Positions 56,635-64,000 of a stretch of 64,000 bases of DNA are shown piece by piece (position 1 is the stretch's first letter; each line of letters opens with the position of its first letter). This stretch comes from RGIG6165 sp045545175 (GTDB lineage: Bacteria > Bacillota > Clostridia > Oscillospirales > Feifaniaceae), in contig JAZQAK010000024.1 in NCBI GenBank assembly GCA_045545175.1, positions 1 through 64,000 of the forward strand, written 5' to 3'. The position numbers and the translations under genes are program-made. The notes beneath the pieces are model-generated. The model worked only from the letters and a program-made list of their open reading frames with translations. It was not told the origin of the DNA and made no database searches.

Positions 56635-56952
56635 TTAAAGTTCTGCGCCGCAATGCGTACAAACTCTTACAAGTTCTCCCTTTTTGTTTGCCTTCTTGGA
56701 GATTCTTGTAGGCTTCTTGCACTTTGCGCAATAAAGCATAACCTTAGAAGCGTACATAGCGCCCTCTGCTTTTACGATGCCGCCCTGATCGCCCTGTCTT
56801 CTGGGTTTAACGTGCTTGGTGACCATGTTGACACCTTCAACGATAACCTTTCCTTCAGCGGGAGATACGACAGCAACCTTACCGGTTTTGCCTTTATCTT
56901 TACCGGAGATTACCATTACGGTATCTCCTCTTCTTACGTGTACTTTACTCAT
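56635..56952 (-). CDS. rplX: 50S ribosomal protein L24
   Basis: An assembly initiator. N-terminal KOW domain RRGDTVMVISGKDKGKTGKV, then a C-terminal ribbon with cysteine pairs CAKC and CTHC that may bind zinc. 105 aa. Confidence 0.97.
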   Translation of the reverse strand: MSKVHVRRGDTVMVISGKDKGKTGKVAVVSPAEGKVIVEGVNMVTKHVKPRRQGDQGGIVKAEGAMYASKVMLYCAKCKKPTRISKKANKKGELVRVCTHCGAEL

Positions 56953-56967
56953 TTTTTCTCCCTCCTA

Positions 56968-57336
56968 TTAAAGTACTTCGGGAGCAAGGGACAATATCTT
57001 CATATAGTCCTTGTCACGGAGTTCTCTTGCCACGGGCCCAAAGATACGGGTTCCGCGAGGTGTCTTATCATCTCTGATAATGACAGCAGCGTTTTCATCA
57101 AATCTGATATATGATCCGTCGGCACGGCGCTTGCCCTTAACCGAACGAACAATAACGCATTTTACAACGTCGCCTTTTTTAACGGTGCCGCCGGGTGCTG
57201 CCTTCTTGACAGAACATACGATGGTGTCACCGATATTGGCATACTTTCTTCCCGAACCGCCGAGAACCTTAATGCAGAACAATTCTTTTGCACCGGTGTT
57301 GTCAGCCACTTTCAGGAGAGTTTGCATCTGTATCAT
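56968..57336 (-). CDS. rplN: 50S ribosomal protein L14
   Basis: Forms bridges to 16S rRNA. MIQMQTLLKVADNTGAKEL and the C-terminal RELRDKDYMKILSLAPEVL are signature ends. 122 aa; a clean GGAGG precedes the ATG. Confidence 0.98.
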   Translation of the reverse strand: MIQMQTLLKVADNTGAKELFCIKVLGGSGRKYANIGDTIVCSVKKAAPGGTVKKGDVVKCVIVRSVKGKRRADGSYIRFDENAAVIIRDDKTPRGTRIFGPVARELRDKDYMKILSLAPEVL

Positions 57337-57356
57337 AATCGATTGTCCTCCTTAAA

Positions 57357-57614
57357 TTACTTAGCTTTCTCGATTATGCGAACAAGTCTCCATCTCTTAT
57401 CGTGTGAGAGGGGTCTTGTTTCCATAACCTCAACCTTATCGCCTATTCTGCACTCGTTGTTTTCGTCGTGTGCTTTAAGCTTGTATGTGTTTTCAACAAT
57501 TTTCTTATACAGAGGATGAGCAACACGGTCTTCGATAGCAACAACGATTGTCTTGTCCATCTTGTCGCTTACAACCTTGCCCACTCTAGTCTTTCTAAAT
57601 GCTCTTTCGCTCAA
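57357..57614 (-). CDS. rpsQ: 30S ribosomal protein S17
   Basis: An OB-fold primary binder of 16S rRNA. TRVGKVVSDKMDKTIVVAIED and KVEVMETRPLSHDKRWRLV are conserved. 85 aa, with GGAGGAG before the ATG. Confidence 0.97.
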   Translation of the reverse strand: MSERAFRKTRVGKVVSDKMDKTIVVAIEDRVAHPLYKKIVENTYKLKAHDENNECRIGDKVEVMETRPLSHDKRWRLVRIIEKAK

Positions 57615-57628
57615 CGTACTCTCCTCCT

Positions 57629-57826
57629 TTATGCCTTCTTAAGCTCTTCTTCTCTAAGAACAGTAAGAATCTTGGCAATAGTCTTCTTAACTTCTACTAT
57701 TCTCTGAGGATTGTCAAGCTGTTTTGTAGCGTTCTGGAAACGAAGGTTCATAAGTTCGCTCTTGTATTCCTTGAGCTTCTTGTTGAGCTCTTCTGTTGAA
57801 AGCTTTCTGATATCTGCAATTTTCAT
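57629..57826 (-). CDS. rpmC: 50S ribosomal protein L29
   Basis: A two-helix protein near the exit tunnel, where SRP and trigger factor dock. IRKLSTEELNKKLKEYKSEL and LRFQNATKQLDNPQRI are typical. 65 aa. Its ATG overlaps the rplP stop as TAATG. Confidence 0.97.
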   Translation of the reverse strand: MKIADIRKLSTEELNKKLKEYKSELMNLRFQNATKQLDNPQRIVEVKKTIAKILTVLREEELKKA

Positions 57827-58245
57827 TAGCCCTGAACCTCCTCTTTTCCTACGATCTTACACTTAACGGGAAGCTTGTGCATTGCAAGACGAAGTGCTTC
57901 ACGTGCCTGTGTTTCTTCAATACCGGCGATTTCAAAAATTACTCTGCCGGGCTTAACTACTGCTACCCAGTACTCAGGTGAACCTTTACCTGAACCCATA
58001 CGAGTTTCAGCAGGCTTCTGAGTGATAGGCTTGTCGGGGAATATCTTGATGAATACCTGACCGCCACGCTTTGTGTAACGTGTAAGTGCGATACGGGCAG
58101 CTTCAATCTGATTGCTCTTTATCCAAGCGGGCTCCATAGCAACAAGACCGAATTCACCCTGGCTGATTGTGTTGCCACGGGTAGCCTTACCTGTAAGTCT
58201 GCCACGCTGAACTTTTCTGTACTTAACTCTTTTAGGCATTAACAT
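57826..58245 (-). CDS. rplP: 50S ribosomal protein L16
   Basis: Shapes the A-site tRNA pocket. MLMPKRVKYRKVQRGRLTG is the expected start, so ATG 58245 is preferred over 58239. ETRMGSGKGSPEYWVAVVKPG (part) is conserved. 139 aa, beginning 2 nt after the rpsC stop. Confidence 0.97.
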   Translation of the reverse strand: MLMPKRVKYRKVQRGRLTGKATRGNTISQGEFGLVAMEPAWIKSNQIEAARIALTRYTKRGGQVFIKIFPDKPITQKPAETRMGSGKGSPEYWVAVVKPGRVIFEIAGIEETQAREALRLAMHKLPVKCKIVGKEEVQG

Positions 58246-58247
58246 AA

Positions 58248-58922
58248 TTACTTGTTGCCTCCTTCCGCTTCAACGACCTTCTTGACAGTCGGAAGAACTT
58301 CACCTTTGTAGATCCATGTCTTAATACCGATTCTGCCGTATGTCGTCTTTGCCTCAGCAAATCCATAATCAATATCTGCACGAAGTGTCTGCAGCGGGAT
58401 TGTACCCTCATGATAATGTTCACTTCTTGCGATTTCAGCACCGCCGAGACGGCCTGCGCAGTTGATTTTGATACCCTTAGCGCCTGCTCTCATTGTTCTG
58501 CCGATGCACTGCTTCATCGCTCTTCTGAAAGCGATTCTCTTTTCGAGCTGCTGTGCAATGTTTTCAGCAACGAGCTGAGCGTTGAGATCAGGATACTTAA
58601 CTTCAACGATGTCAACAAAGATTTCCTTATCCTTGCCAACGAACTTTTCAACTTCGCTCTTGATCTTCGGGATGTTTTCGCCGCCCTTGCCGATGATGAG
58701 GCCGGGCTTAGCGCAATGCATTATAACTTTAACTTTCTTTGCTGTTCTTTCGATTTCAACTTTGGGAACGCCGGCAGCCTCATGAGCAGCCTTAAGATAA
58801 GTTCTGAGCTTGTTGTCTTCAACAAGTGTATCGCCGAACTTTTCGTCTGATACGAACCATCTTGAATCCCAGTCTTTAATTACGCCGACTCTTATGCCGT
58901 GCGGATTAACTTTCTGACCCAT
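58248..58922 (-). CDS. rpsC: 30S ribosomal protein S3
   Basis: Part of the mRNA entry helicase. GQKVNPHGIRVGVIKDWDS starts it; the KH domain has GLIIGKGGENIPKI; the C-terminal half has GAKGIKINCAGRLGGAEIAR. 224 aa. Confidence 0.97.
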   Translation of the reverse strand: MGQKVNPHGIRVGVIKDWDSRWFVSDEKFGDTLVEDNKLRTYLKAAHEAAGVPKVEIERTAKKVKVIMHCAKPGLIIGKGGENIPKIKSEVEKFVGKDKEIFVDIVEVKYPDLNAQLVAENIAQQLEKRIAFRRAMKQCIGRTMRAGAKGIKINCAGRLGGAEIARSEHYHEGTIPLQTLRADIDYGFAEAKTTYGRIGIKTWIYKGEVLPTVKKVVEAEGGNK

Positions 58923-58925
58923 CGA

Positions 58926-59264
58926 TTATGCCTCCTTTTCCTTAAGAACTACTGTGATATGGGATGTTCTCTTCAGGATACGGAAAGCCCTACCCTGTGC
59001 TCTGGGCATAACCCTTTTGAGTGTGGGACCGGGACCTACGAAGATCTCTGAAACGTAAAGATTATCCTTATTCATACCAAAATTGTTTTCTGCATTTGCT
59101 GCTGCGCTCTTGAGCAGCTTATAAACCGGTTCAGAAGCAGCCTTAGGTGTATTCTTCACGATTGCGAGTGCAACATCGAGGGGCTTGTTTCTGACAAGGT
59201 CAATAACTATCTTCACCTTACGGGGTGCGATTCTGACATGCTTGACTTGTGCTCTTGCTTCCAT
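58926..59264 (-). CDS. rplV: 50S ribosomal protein L22
   Basis: Its long hairpin lines the exit tunnel at the macrolide constriction: PGPTLKRVMPRAQGRAFRI is the loop. VRIAPRKVKIVIDLVRNKP is the conserved start. 112 aa, 3 nt before rpsC. Confidence 0.97.
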   Translation of the reverse strand: MEARAQVKHVRIAPRKVKIVIDLVRNKPLDVALAIVKNTPKAASEPVYKLLKSAAANAENNFGMNKDNLYVSEIFVGPGPTLKRVMPRAQGRAFRILKRTSHITVVLKEKEA

Positions 59265-59292
59265 TTCATTTTCCTCCTTTCGTAATCACACA

Positions 59293-59574
59293 TTACTTCT
59301 GTGTGTTGGAGGTCTTTGAACCGGAGTGACCCTTAAAGGTACGAGTCGGTGCAAACTCTCCAAGCTTGTGACCTACCATGTCTTCAGTCACATATACCGG
59401 AACGTGTTTTCTGCCGTCATGGACAGCAATTGTGTGTCCAACAAAGCTCGGAAAGATTGTTGACGCTCTGGACCATGTCTTGAGCACTCTCTTTTCATTT
59501 GCCTTGTTGAGTTCTTCTATTCTTTTGAATAAAGCAGGTTCCACGAAGGGTCCCTTTTTAACGCTTCTTGACAT
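59293..59574 (-). CDS. rpsS: 30S ribosomal protein S19
   Basis: A head protein paired with S13. SRSVKKGPFVEPALFKRIEE, GHTIAVHDGRKHVPVY and KLGEFAPTRTFKGHSG are conserved. 93 aa. Confidence 0.97.
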   Translation of the reverse strand: MSRSVKKGPFVEPALFKRIEELNKANEKRVLKTWSRASTIFPSFVGHTIAVHDGRKHVPVYVTEDMVGHKLGEFAPTRTFKGHSGSKTSNTQK

Positions 59575-59595
59575 TTGTTAAAAGCTCCTTTCCGA

Positions 59596-60429
59596 TTACT
59601 TATCGTTTCTTCTCTTCACGATGAACTTGTTGCTGCGAGCCTTGTGCTTACGTGTCTTAAGACCAAGAGCAGGCTTGCCCCAGGGAGTCATAGGTGAAGG
59701 CTGACCAACAGGTGCACGGCCTTCGCCACCACCGTGAGGGTGATCGCAGGGGTTCATGACTGAACCACGTACTGTAGGACGGATGCCCATGTGGCGTGTT
59801 CTTCCGGCCTTACCGATAGAAACGTTTTCATGTTCAAGGTTACTTACCTGACCGATAGTTGCCATACACTCAAGTCTTATAAGCCTTACTTCGCCTGAAG
59901 GAAGTCTTACCTGAGAGATGCCGTTTTCCTTCGACATAAGCTGTGCAGCCGTACCTGCCGAACGAACGAGCTGAGCACCTTTACCGGGCCAGAGTTCTAC
60001 GTTGTGAATGAAAGTACCAACGGGAATTGATGATATCGGAAGCGCGTTACCGGGCTTGATATCAGCGTTTGCGCCGCTTTCAACCTTCTGACCTACCTTG
60101 AGGCCGTCGGGAGCGAGGATGTATCTCTTCTCGCCGTCTTCATATTCAACAAGAGCGGTGAATGCGCTTCTGTTAGGTTCGTATTCGATAGTCTTAACAG
60201 TTGCAGGCATATCAAACTTGTTTCTCTTGAAGTCGATAATTCTGTACTTTTTCTTTGCGCCGCCGCCCTGATGACGAACGGTGATGCGGCCATAGCTGTT
60301 ACGGCCGGCATTTTTCTTAACCTTCTCCAGAAGGCTCTTTTCGGGTGCTACCTTTGACAGACCTGAATAATCAAGTGATGTCATGTTTCTTCGAGCAGGA
60401 GAGGTCGGTTTATAAATCTTCATTGCCAT
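59596..60429 (-). CDS. rplB: 50S ribosomal protein L2
   Basis: Needed for subunit joining and peptidyl transfer. KIYKPTSPARRNMTSLDYS starts it; VMNPCDHPHGGGEGR holds the functionally important histidine. 277 aa. Confidence 0.98.
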   Translation of the reverse strand: MAMKIYKPTSPARRNMTSLDYSGLSKVAPEKSLLEKVKKNAGRNSYGRITVRHQGGGAKKKYRIIDFKRNKFDMPATVKTIEYEPNRSAFTALVEYEDGEKRYILAPDGLKVGQKVESGANADIKPGNALPISSIPVGTFIHNVELWPGKGAQLVRSAGTAAQLMSKENGISQVRLPSGEVRLIRLECMATIGQVSNLEHENVSIGKAGRTRHMGIRPTVRGSVMNPCDHPHGGGEGRAPVGQPSPMTPWGKPALGLKTRKHKARSNKFIVKRRNDK

Positions 60430-60454
60430 GATAAATTTCCTCCTTAATGTAAAA

Positions 60455-60748
60455 TTACATCATACCCTCGAAGAACTCGATAGGCTTAGATTTCTCTGTG
60501 AGCTTTACAATTGCTTTCTTTCTCTTAGCTCTGTTACCGACAAAAACGCCCTGGCGTTTTTCTTTGCCGTAGTAATTCATTGTGTTAACAGACTTAACTT
60601 CAACACCGAAGATTTCTTCTACAGCGTATTTAATTTCTGTCTTAGATGAACCGTATGCAACCTCAAAGGTGTACTCCTTATTAGCCGCGCCTGCCATGCT
60701 CTTTTCGCTGATGACGGGCTTTCTTATAACGTCGTAAGCTGTCTTCAT
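60455..60748 (-). CDS. rplW: 50S ribosomal protein L23
   Basis: Docking site for trigger factor and SRP. YDVIRKPVISEKSM and VEVKSVNTMNYYGKEKR are typical. 97 aa. ATG 60748 overlaps the rplD stop as TAATG. Confidence 0.97.
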   Translation of the reverse strand: MKTAYDVIRKPVISEKSMAGAANKEYTFEVAYGSSKTEIKYAVEEIFGVEVKSVNTMNYYGKEKRQGVFVGNRAKRKKAIVKLTEKSKPIEFFEGMM

Positions 60749-61371
60749 TATGCATACACCTCCGCAAGTTTCTCTACTGCATCCTTAGTCATAACAAGTG
60801 TCTTGCAGTTAAGAACTTCGTATACGTTGAGGACGTCTGTGTTTGAAGCAGCTGCCTTTTCCATGTTTCTGATAGAAACAACGAGGTTCTTGTTAACGCC
60901 GTTTGTTACAACGAGTGCCTTGTCTGCTGCGCCGATAGCCTTGAGGGCTGTAGCAACAGTCTTTGTCTTGATTTCATCGAGGTCGAAGTTGTCAACAACT
61001 ACGATTTCGCCTGCTGCAGCCTTAGCTGAGAGTGCGCTTACCATAGCGACCTTCTTAACCTTCTTGTTGAGAGAAATTCTGTAATCTCTCGGCTTGGGAG
61101 CGAATACTACGCCACCGTGAATCCACTGAGGAGCTCTGATAGAACCCTGTCTTGCACGGCCTGTGCCCTTCTGTCTCCAAGGCTTTGCACCGCCGCCTGA
61201 AACCTCAGCTCTTGTGAGTGCGGACTGTGTGCCCTGTCTCTGATTAGCGAGATATGTCTTAACAACCTGGTGGAGAACTGCTTCATTAACTTCTGCGCCG
61301 AACACTGCGTCGCTAAGCTTGATTTCACCGACTTTTTCGCCGGCAAGATTTAAAACTTTAACCTTTGACAT
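60748..61371 (-). CDS. rplD: 50S ribosomal protein L4
   Basis: Tunnel protein; in E. coli it represses the S10 operon. The extended loop has KPWRQKGTGRARQGSIRAPQW (part) and GGVVFAPKPRDY. 207 aa. Confidence 0.97.
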   Translation of the reverse strand: MSKVKVLNLAGEKVGEIKLSDAVFGAEVNEAVLHQVVKTYLANQRQGTQSALTRAEVSGGGAKPWRQKGTGRARQGSIRAPQWIHGGVVFAPKPRDYRISLNKKVKKVAMVSALSAKAAAGEIVVVDNFDLDEIKTKTVATALKAIGAADKALVVTNGVNKNLVVSIRNMEKAAASNTDVLNVYEVLNCKTLVMTKDAVEKLAEVYA

Positions 61372-61388
61372 AAATCATTCCTCCTCCC

Positions 61389-62015
61389 TTATGCTTTAAC
61401 CGCGCTGCTGATGTAAACGATACCGCCCTTAGGACCGGGGATAGCGCCTTTGATTACGAGCAGATTCTTTTCAGCGTCAACCTTAACTACGTCGAGGTTC
61501 TGAATTGTAACCTGATCGTTGCCCATGTGACCGGGCATCTTCTTACCGGGCATGATTCTTGACGGATCCGAGCAAGCGCCCATTGAACCTGCATGTCTGT
61601 GTACGGGACCGCCACCGTGTGTTTCTCTACCACGGCTCTGACCGTGACGTTTGATTGTACCCTGGAAGCCCTTACCCTTTGAAATACCTGTAACGTCCAC
61701 TGTTTCGCCTTCAGCAAAGATGTCAGCTGCTATTACGTCGCCTACATTTTTGTCTTCGTCGAACTTGAACTCTTTGAGATATCTCTTTGTAGCAAGTTCA
61801 TTCTTCTTGAAGTGACCTTCAAGGGGTTTGTTGCTATGCTTAGACTTTACATCTTCAAAACCCAACTGAAGAGCTGCATAGCCGTCTGTCTCGACACACT
61901 TCTTCTGTGCTACAACGCAGGGGCCTGCTTCGATCACCGTTACGGGAACGACTTTGCCTGCATCGTCAAAGATCTGTGTCATACCGACTTTTCTTCCGAT
62001 AATGCCTTTTTTCAT
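61389..62015 (-). CDS. rplC: 50S ribosomal protein L3
   Basis: An assembly initiator reaching the peptidyl transferase centre. GIIGRKVGMTQIFDDAGKVVPVTVIEAGP (part) starts it; GHGQSRGRETHGGGPVHRHAGSMG (part) is the central loop. 208 aa. It is separated from rpsJ by an unusually long structured gap. Confidence 0.97.
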   Translation of the reverse strand: MKKGIIGRKVGMTQIFDDAGKVVPVTVIEAGPCVVAQKKCVETDGYAALQLGFEDVKSKHSNKPLEGHFKKNELATKRYLKEFKFDEDKNVGDVIAADIFAEGETVDVTGISKGKGFQGTIKRHGQSRGRETHGGGPVHRHAGSMGACSDPSRIMPGKKMPGHMGNDQVTIQNLDVVKVDAEKNLLVIKGAIPGPKGGIVYISSAVKA

Positions 62016-62034
62016 TTTCTTCTTTCCTCCTTGG

Positions 62035-62190
62035 TTATTGGTCGGTCTCTCGCCGACTTGACCCGCACCCTTGGCAGAGGTGCTATAAAAACCACATTTC
62101 GTGGTGGGTTAGCATGATTTTGCGGGAGTTTTTTCTCCCCTTTTTACGCCATTATAGCCTTTAATACATATTTAATGTACTAAAGGCTGT
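62035..62190 (-). promoter_or_regulatory. structured intercistronic leader between rpsJ and rplC
   Basis: On the minus strand a 14-bp hairpin (62156-62188), GGGAG/CTCCC (about 62124-62139), GCACC/GGGTGC (about 62067-62085) and GTCGG/CCGAC (about 62041-62057) follow in order. Neighbouring operon gaps are under 45 nt except at rpoA. TATAAT appears just after the first hairpin but lacks a good -35. It may be a regulatory leader or internal start. Confidence 0.5.
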
Positions 62191-62197
62191 AATTTGA

Positions 62198-62509
62198 TTA
62201 TAACTTGATTTCGATGTCCACACCTGCGGGTACTTCGAGATTTGAAAGAGCCTCGATGCACTTTGCAGACGGCTTGAGAACGTCGATAAGTCTCTTATGT
62301 GTTCTTGTTTCGAACTGCTCACGGCTGTCCTTATACTTGTGTACTGCACGAAGGATAGTAACGATTTCCTTATCTGTCGGCAGCGGAACGGGACCTGATA
62401 CCTTTGCGCCGTTCTTCTTAGCCATGTCAACAATCTTTTCAGCTGTCTGATCGATGAGTGTTGTGTCATAGCTCTTAAGTCTGATTCTGATCTTTTCTGT
62501 CTTTGCCAT
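62198..62509 (-). CDS. rpsJ: 30S ribosomal protein S10
   Basis: First gene of the superoperon; also NusE in antitermination. KIRIRLKSYDTTLIDQTAEKIVD and GPVPLPTDKEIVTILRA, HKYKDSREQFETRTHKRLI (parts) are conserved. 103 aa. AAGGAG precedes the ATG. Confidence 0.98.
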   Translation of the reverse strand: MAKTEKIRIRLKSYDTTLIDQTAEKIVDMAKKNGAKVSGPVPLPTDKEIVTILRAVHKYKDSREQFETRTHKRLIDVLKPSAKCIEALSNLEVPAGVDIEIKL

Positions 62510-62793
62510 TGTTCTTTCTCCTTAATTCAAATTCACTTCCAGATTTTTCACACCTTGCCTGGCGTTTCGCTGTTTTTGCATAAAAAATCGGACAGAGAAC
62601 TGCAATAAGTTTCGTATCCGAAATTCACCACAGGCTCATCGTGTGTCTATGCACATTGCCGCCATTCAGTTGTGAAAACCTGCCGCCCGGTTTAATACGG
62701 ACCTGCTCCACGAAAGTTCCCGGCACCTGCCGCAATCTCCCGCTTCATCACATCAAGCCTTGTTATGATATCATAACCAAAACCAAAAATCAA
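62510..62793 (-). promoter_or_regulatory. promoter and 250-nt leader of the rpsJ superoperon
   Basis: Minus strand TTGATT (62788-62793), a 17-nt spacer and TATCAT (62765-62770). The 250-nt leader before rpsJ is G/C-rich compared with the flanking DNA and has many short complementary blocks (GCGGCAGGTGCCG, GGCGGCAG, GCGAAACGCC). It is a candidate S10-type leader for autoregulation. No gene is seen in it. Confidence 0.6.
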
Positions 62794-62897
62794 GTATTTT
62801 TTTAAATTTTTTTGACATTTTCTCTTATATTATAATAAGGAAGGAATTTTTTGAAAATCCCCTCCTTAAAGGTGTGTTCACTTAGGGATTATTCGCC

Positions 62898-63000
62898 CAA
62901 AAAGCATTATTTTGGTAGGTGACTTTGTTAAAATACCTCCATATTCGTCAGGATTACGGAAATTTTTCTCTTTGTTCTTCATCCGAAATAATGCTTTTTG
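62898..63000. repeat. 103-nt element with 18-nt terminal inverted repeats
   Basis: CAAAAAGCATTATTTTGG (62898-62915) and CCGAAATAATGCTTTTTG (62983-63000) are inverted copies with one mismatch. The inside is A/T-rich and non-coding. A second inverted pair, AAGGAAGGAATTTT/AAAATCCCCTCCTT, lies just left (about 62838-62870). Confidence 0.65.
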
Positions 63001-63031
63001 TGGTGCGTAGCAGTTTTGGGTTAGAGATTTG

Positions 63032-63312
63032 ATAAGCAGTTATATCAGTAGCTAAATCCGCCTCACAAGAAAAAAATACCAGTTTTTCTTTGTTGTCGGG
63101 TTTGAAATACAAGTAGTATTCCTTCACCCTTACGCCTTGAAAATACAGTTATTTTTCTCTTGTAAGGTTCGAATGAATTTTTTATTCAGAATTTTTATGT
63201 CAATGCAAGGCAAAAACACAGGTAATGCTAACGCATTACCGAGTATTTTAACGAAGCAGTGGCACAAAAATACGGATAAAAAACGATTTTGTCTACTGAC
63301 ATAACTGCTTAA
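63032..63312. repeat. MITE-like element, copy 2 (281 nt, inverted relative to copy 1)
   Basis: Terminal inverted repeats ATAAGCAGTTATATCAGTAG (63032-63051) and CTACTGACATAACTGCTTAA (63293-63312) match at 18 of 20. The core 63075-63165, read inverted, matches 18040-18125. No frame is believable (the 62-aa frame at 63130 lies inside). With the preceding elements it fills the 918-nt gap to 63428. Confidence 0.8.
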
Positions 63313-63324
63313 AGACAAAATAAC

Positions 63325-63365
63325 AAAAATTCCGCAATACTTTGTGTATTACGGAATTTTTTTAT
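63325..63365. terminator. terminator of the ROK kinase gene
   Basis: AAAAATTCCGCAATAC and GTATTACGGAATTTTT pair with one mismatch. T-runs lie on both strands. Confidence 0.8.
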
Positions 63366-63428
63366 AAAGTATTAACGGAAAATATCAATCCAAAACCGAT
63401 TCATTCCTAAGCGAACACGCCGAAAAAC

Positions 63429-64000
63429 TCAGGCTGTTTTTCCGCCGGTTCTTGCAAACATTGCGGCACCGACCATACCTGCTTTGTTGCCGAGTGTCGC
63501 CCTCTTTATCTCCGCCTGCTTGACGCTCGTCTGATTTGCATACATCATCGAGCCCGCTTTTTTACGGAGAATGGAGAACAGATTTTCACCCTCGTTTGAA
63601 ACGCCGCCGCCGATAAGCACAACCTCAGGCTGAAGCGTATTTACGGCGTTTGCAATCGCTATCGAAACGTAATCCGTATACGTATCAACAACCTCTTCCG
63701 CCGTCTTGTCTCCCGTATCACGTGCACGCCACGCAGTCTGTCCGCTGACCTTGGTGAGATTGCCGCCGCACATCTTCCACATTTCAGACTCTTTATGTTC
63801 CTTCATCGCATCAATCGTCATACGCACGAGTGCCGTTGCCGAAGTATAACACTCCAGACAGCCCTTGTTTCCGCAGGAACAGGGATGACCGTTTCTTTCA
63901 ACGATGGTATGACCGAATTCACCGGCACCACCGTTGGCACCTACGTATACGGCACCGTCAATTATGATACCCATACCGAGCCCCGTACCGAGTGTAAGCA
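63429..64000 (-). CDS. ROK family glucokinase, N-terminal part beyond the window
   Basis: The frame is open to the last base; TLGTGLGMGIIIDGAVYVGANGGAGEFGH (part) is the ROK core, so the apparent ATG at 63974 is internal. GHPCSCGNKGCLECYTSATAL is the ROK zinc motif CxCGxxGCxE. VLIGGGVSN and the C-terminal helix follow. The ATP-binding DxGGT of the N-terminus lies beyond the right edge. The motif set fits glucokinase; N-acetylglucosamine or mannose kinases are alternatives. Confidence 0.88.
   Translation of the reverse strand, partial: LTLGTGLGMGIIIDGAVYVGANGGAGEFGHTIVERNGHPCSCGNKGCLECYTSATALVRMTIDAMKEHKESEMWKMCGGNLTKVSGQTAWRARDTGDKTAEEVVDTYTDYVSIAIANAVNTLQPEVVLIGGGVSNEGENLFSILRKKAGSMMYANQTSVKQAEIKRATLGNKAGMVGAAMFARTGGKTA

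Noticed and set aside
62812..62835. Plus-strand promoter TTGACA...TATAAT
   Set aside because: The boxes are only about 13 nt apart and no gene lies downstream on that strand.
63130..63318. 62-aa minus-strand frame in MITE copy 2
   Set aside because: The corresponding frame is not kept in copy 1 and no Shine-Dalgarno sequence precedes it.
63429..63974. ATG at 63974 as the true start of the ROK gene
   Set aside because: The frame stays open to the window edge and the upstream codons encode TLGTGLG, the conserved ROK glycine motif, so the ATG is internal.

Overview
The window looks like the chromosome of an anaerobic, endospore-forming member of the Clostridia, probably an uncultured gut Oscillospirales-type species. 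The basis is the SCIFF ranthipeptide precursor and maturase, SpoIIID, the FakA/Asp23-type pair, zinc-ribbon (C+) forms of S4, S14 and L36, strong Shine-Dalgarno sites, TTGACA-17-TATAAT promoters, and the S10-spc-alpha gene order with rpsD kept inside the cluster. The exact taxon is inference. No phage, insertion-sequence transposase, CRISPR array or plasmid function was seen.

Layout. 1-2.3 kb: a truncated tRNA-Leu(GAG), three small unknown genes and purC. 2.4-7.6 kb: a PLP decarboxylase, the SCIFF pair scfB/scfA (minus strand), a FliB-like Cys-rich protein and metY. 7.6-14.9 kb: a nucleobase and nucleoside uptake region with uraA, xpt and a complete BMP-type ABC transporter. 15.3-20.2 kb (minus): LRR lipoprotein, recG, fakA and an Asp23-family gene. 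20.3-25.3 kb: proS-glyA-rarA, then an FMN riboswitch controlling ribU. 25.4-32.7 kb: a secreted SLH/trypsin-like protease, rmuC, malQ, a FAD/Rieske oxidoreductase, spoIIID and a small export protein. 32.8-38.5 kb: a housekeeping run rimO-pgsA-cysS-mrnC-yitT-yebC-GNAT. 38.5-47.3 kb: accessory genes and repeats around pnp/rpsO, a DUF4300 lipoprotein, PspC, a PfkB kinase, tRNA-Leu(UAA) and a TRIC-type channel. 47.4-62.5 kb (minus): the 31-gene ribosomal superoperon rpsJ to rplQ. 63.4-64 kb: a ROK sugar kinase cut by the window end.

The least ordinary content lies between genes. Several families of short non-coding repeats are scattered through the window: a mosaic family built from AATTCGGAATTC ends, GAAACTTC/GAAGTTTC hairpins and chains of mini-hairpins; a family of about 200 nt with a conserved core near 38.6 and 44.1 kb; and a MITE-like family with terminal inverted repeats, one copy at 18 kb and one inverted copy at 63 kb. 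One mosaic copy lies inside the peripheral P3 arm of the FMN riboswitch upstream of ribU and splits the aptamer by about 290 nt, yet the aptamer core, the terminator and ribU all look intact. In two other places repeat sequence supplies the last codons and stop of a gene (SpoIIID and a GNAT protein), and both end in the same IRNS tail.

Limits: all calls come from reading the sequence. No database search, folding or alignment program was run, and family names rest on recognised motifs.
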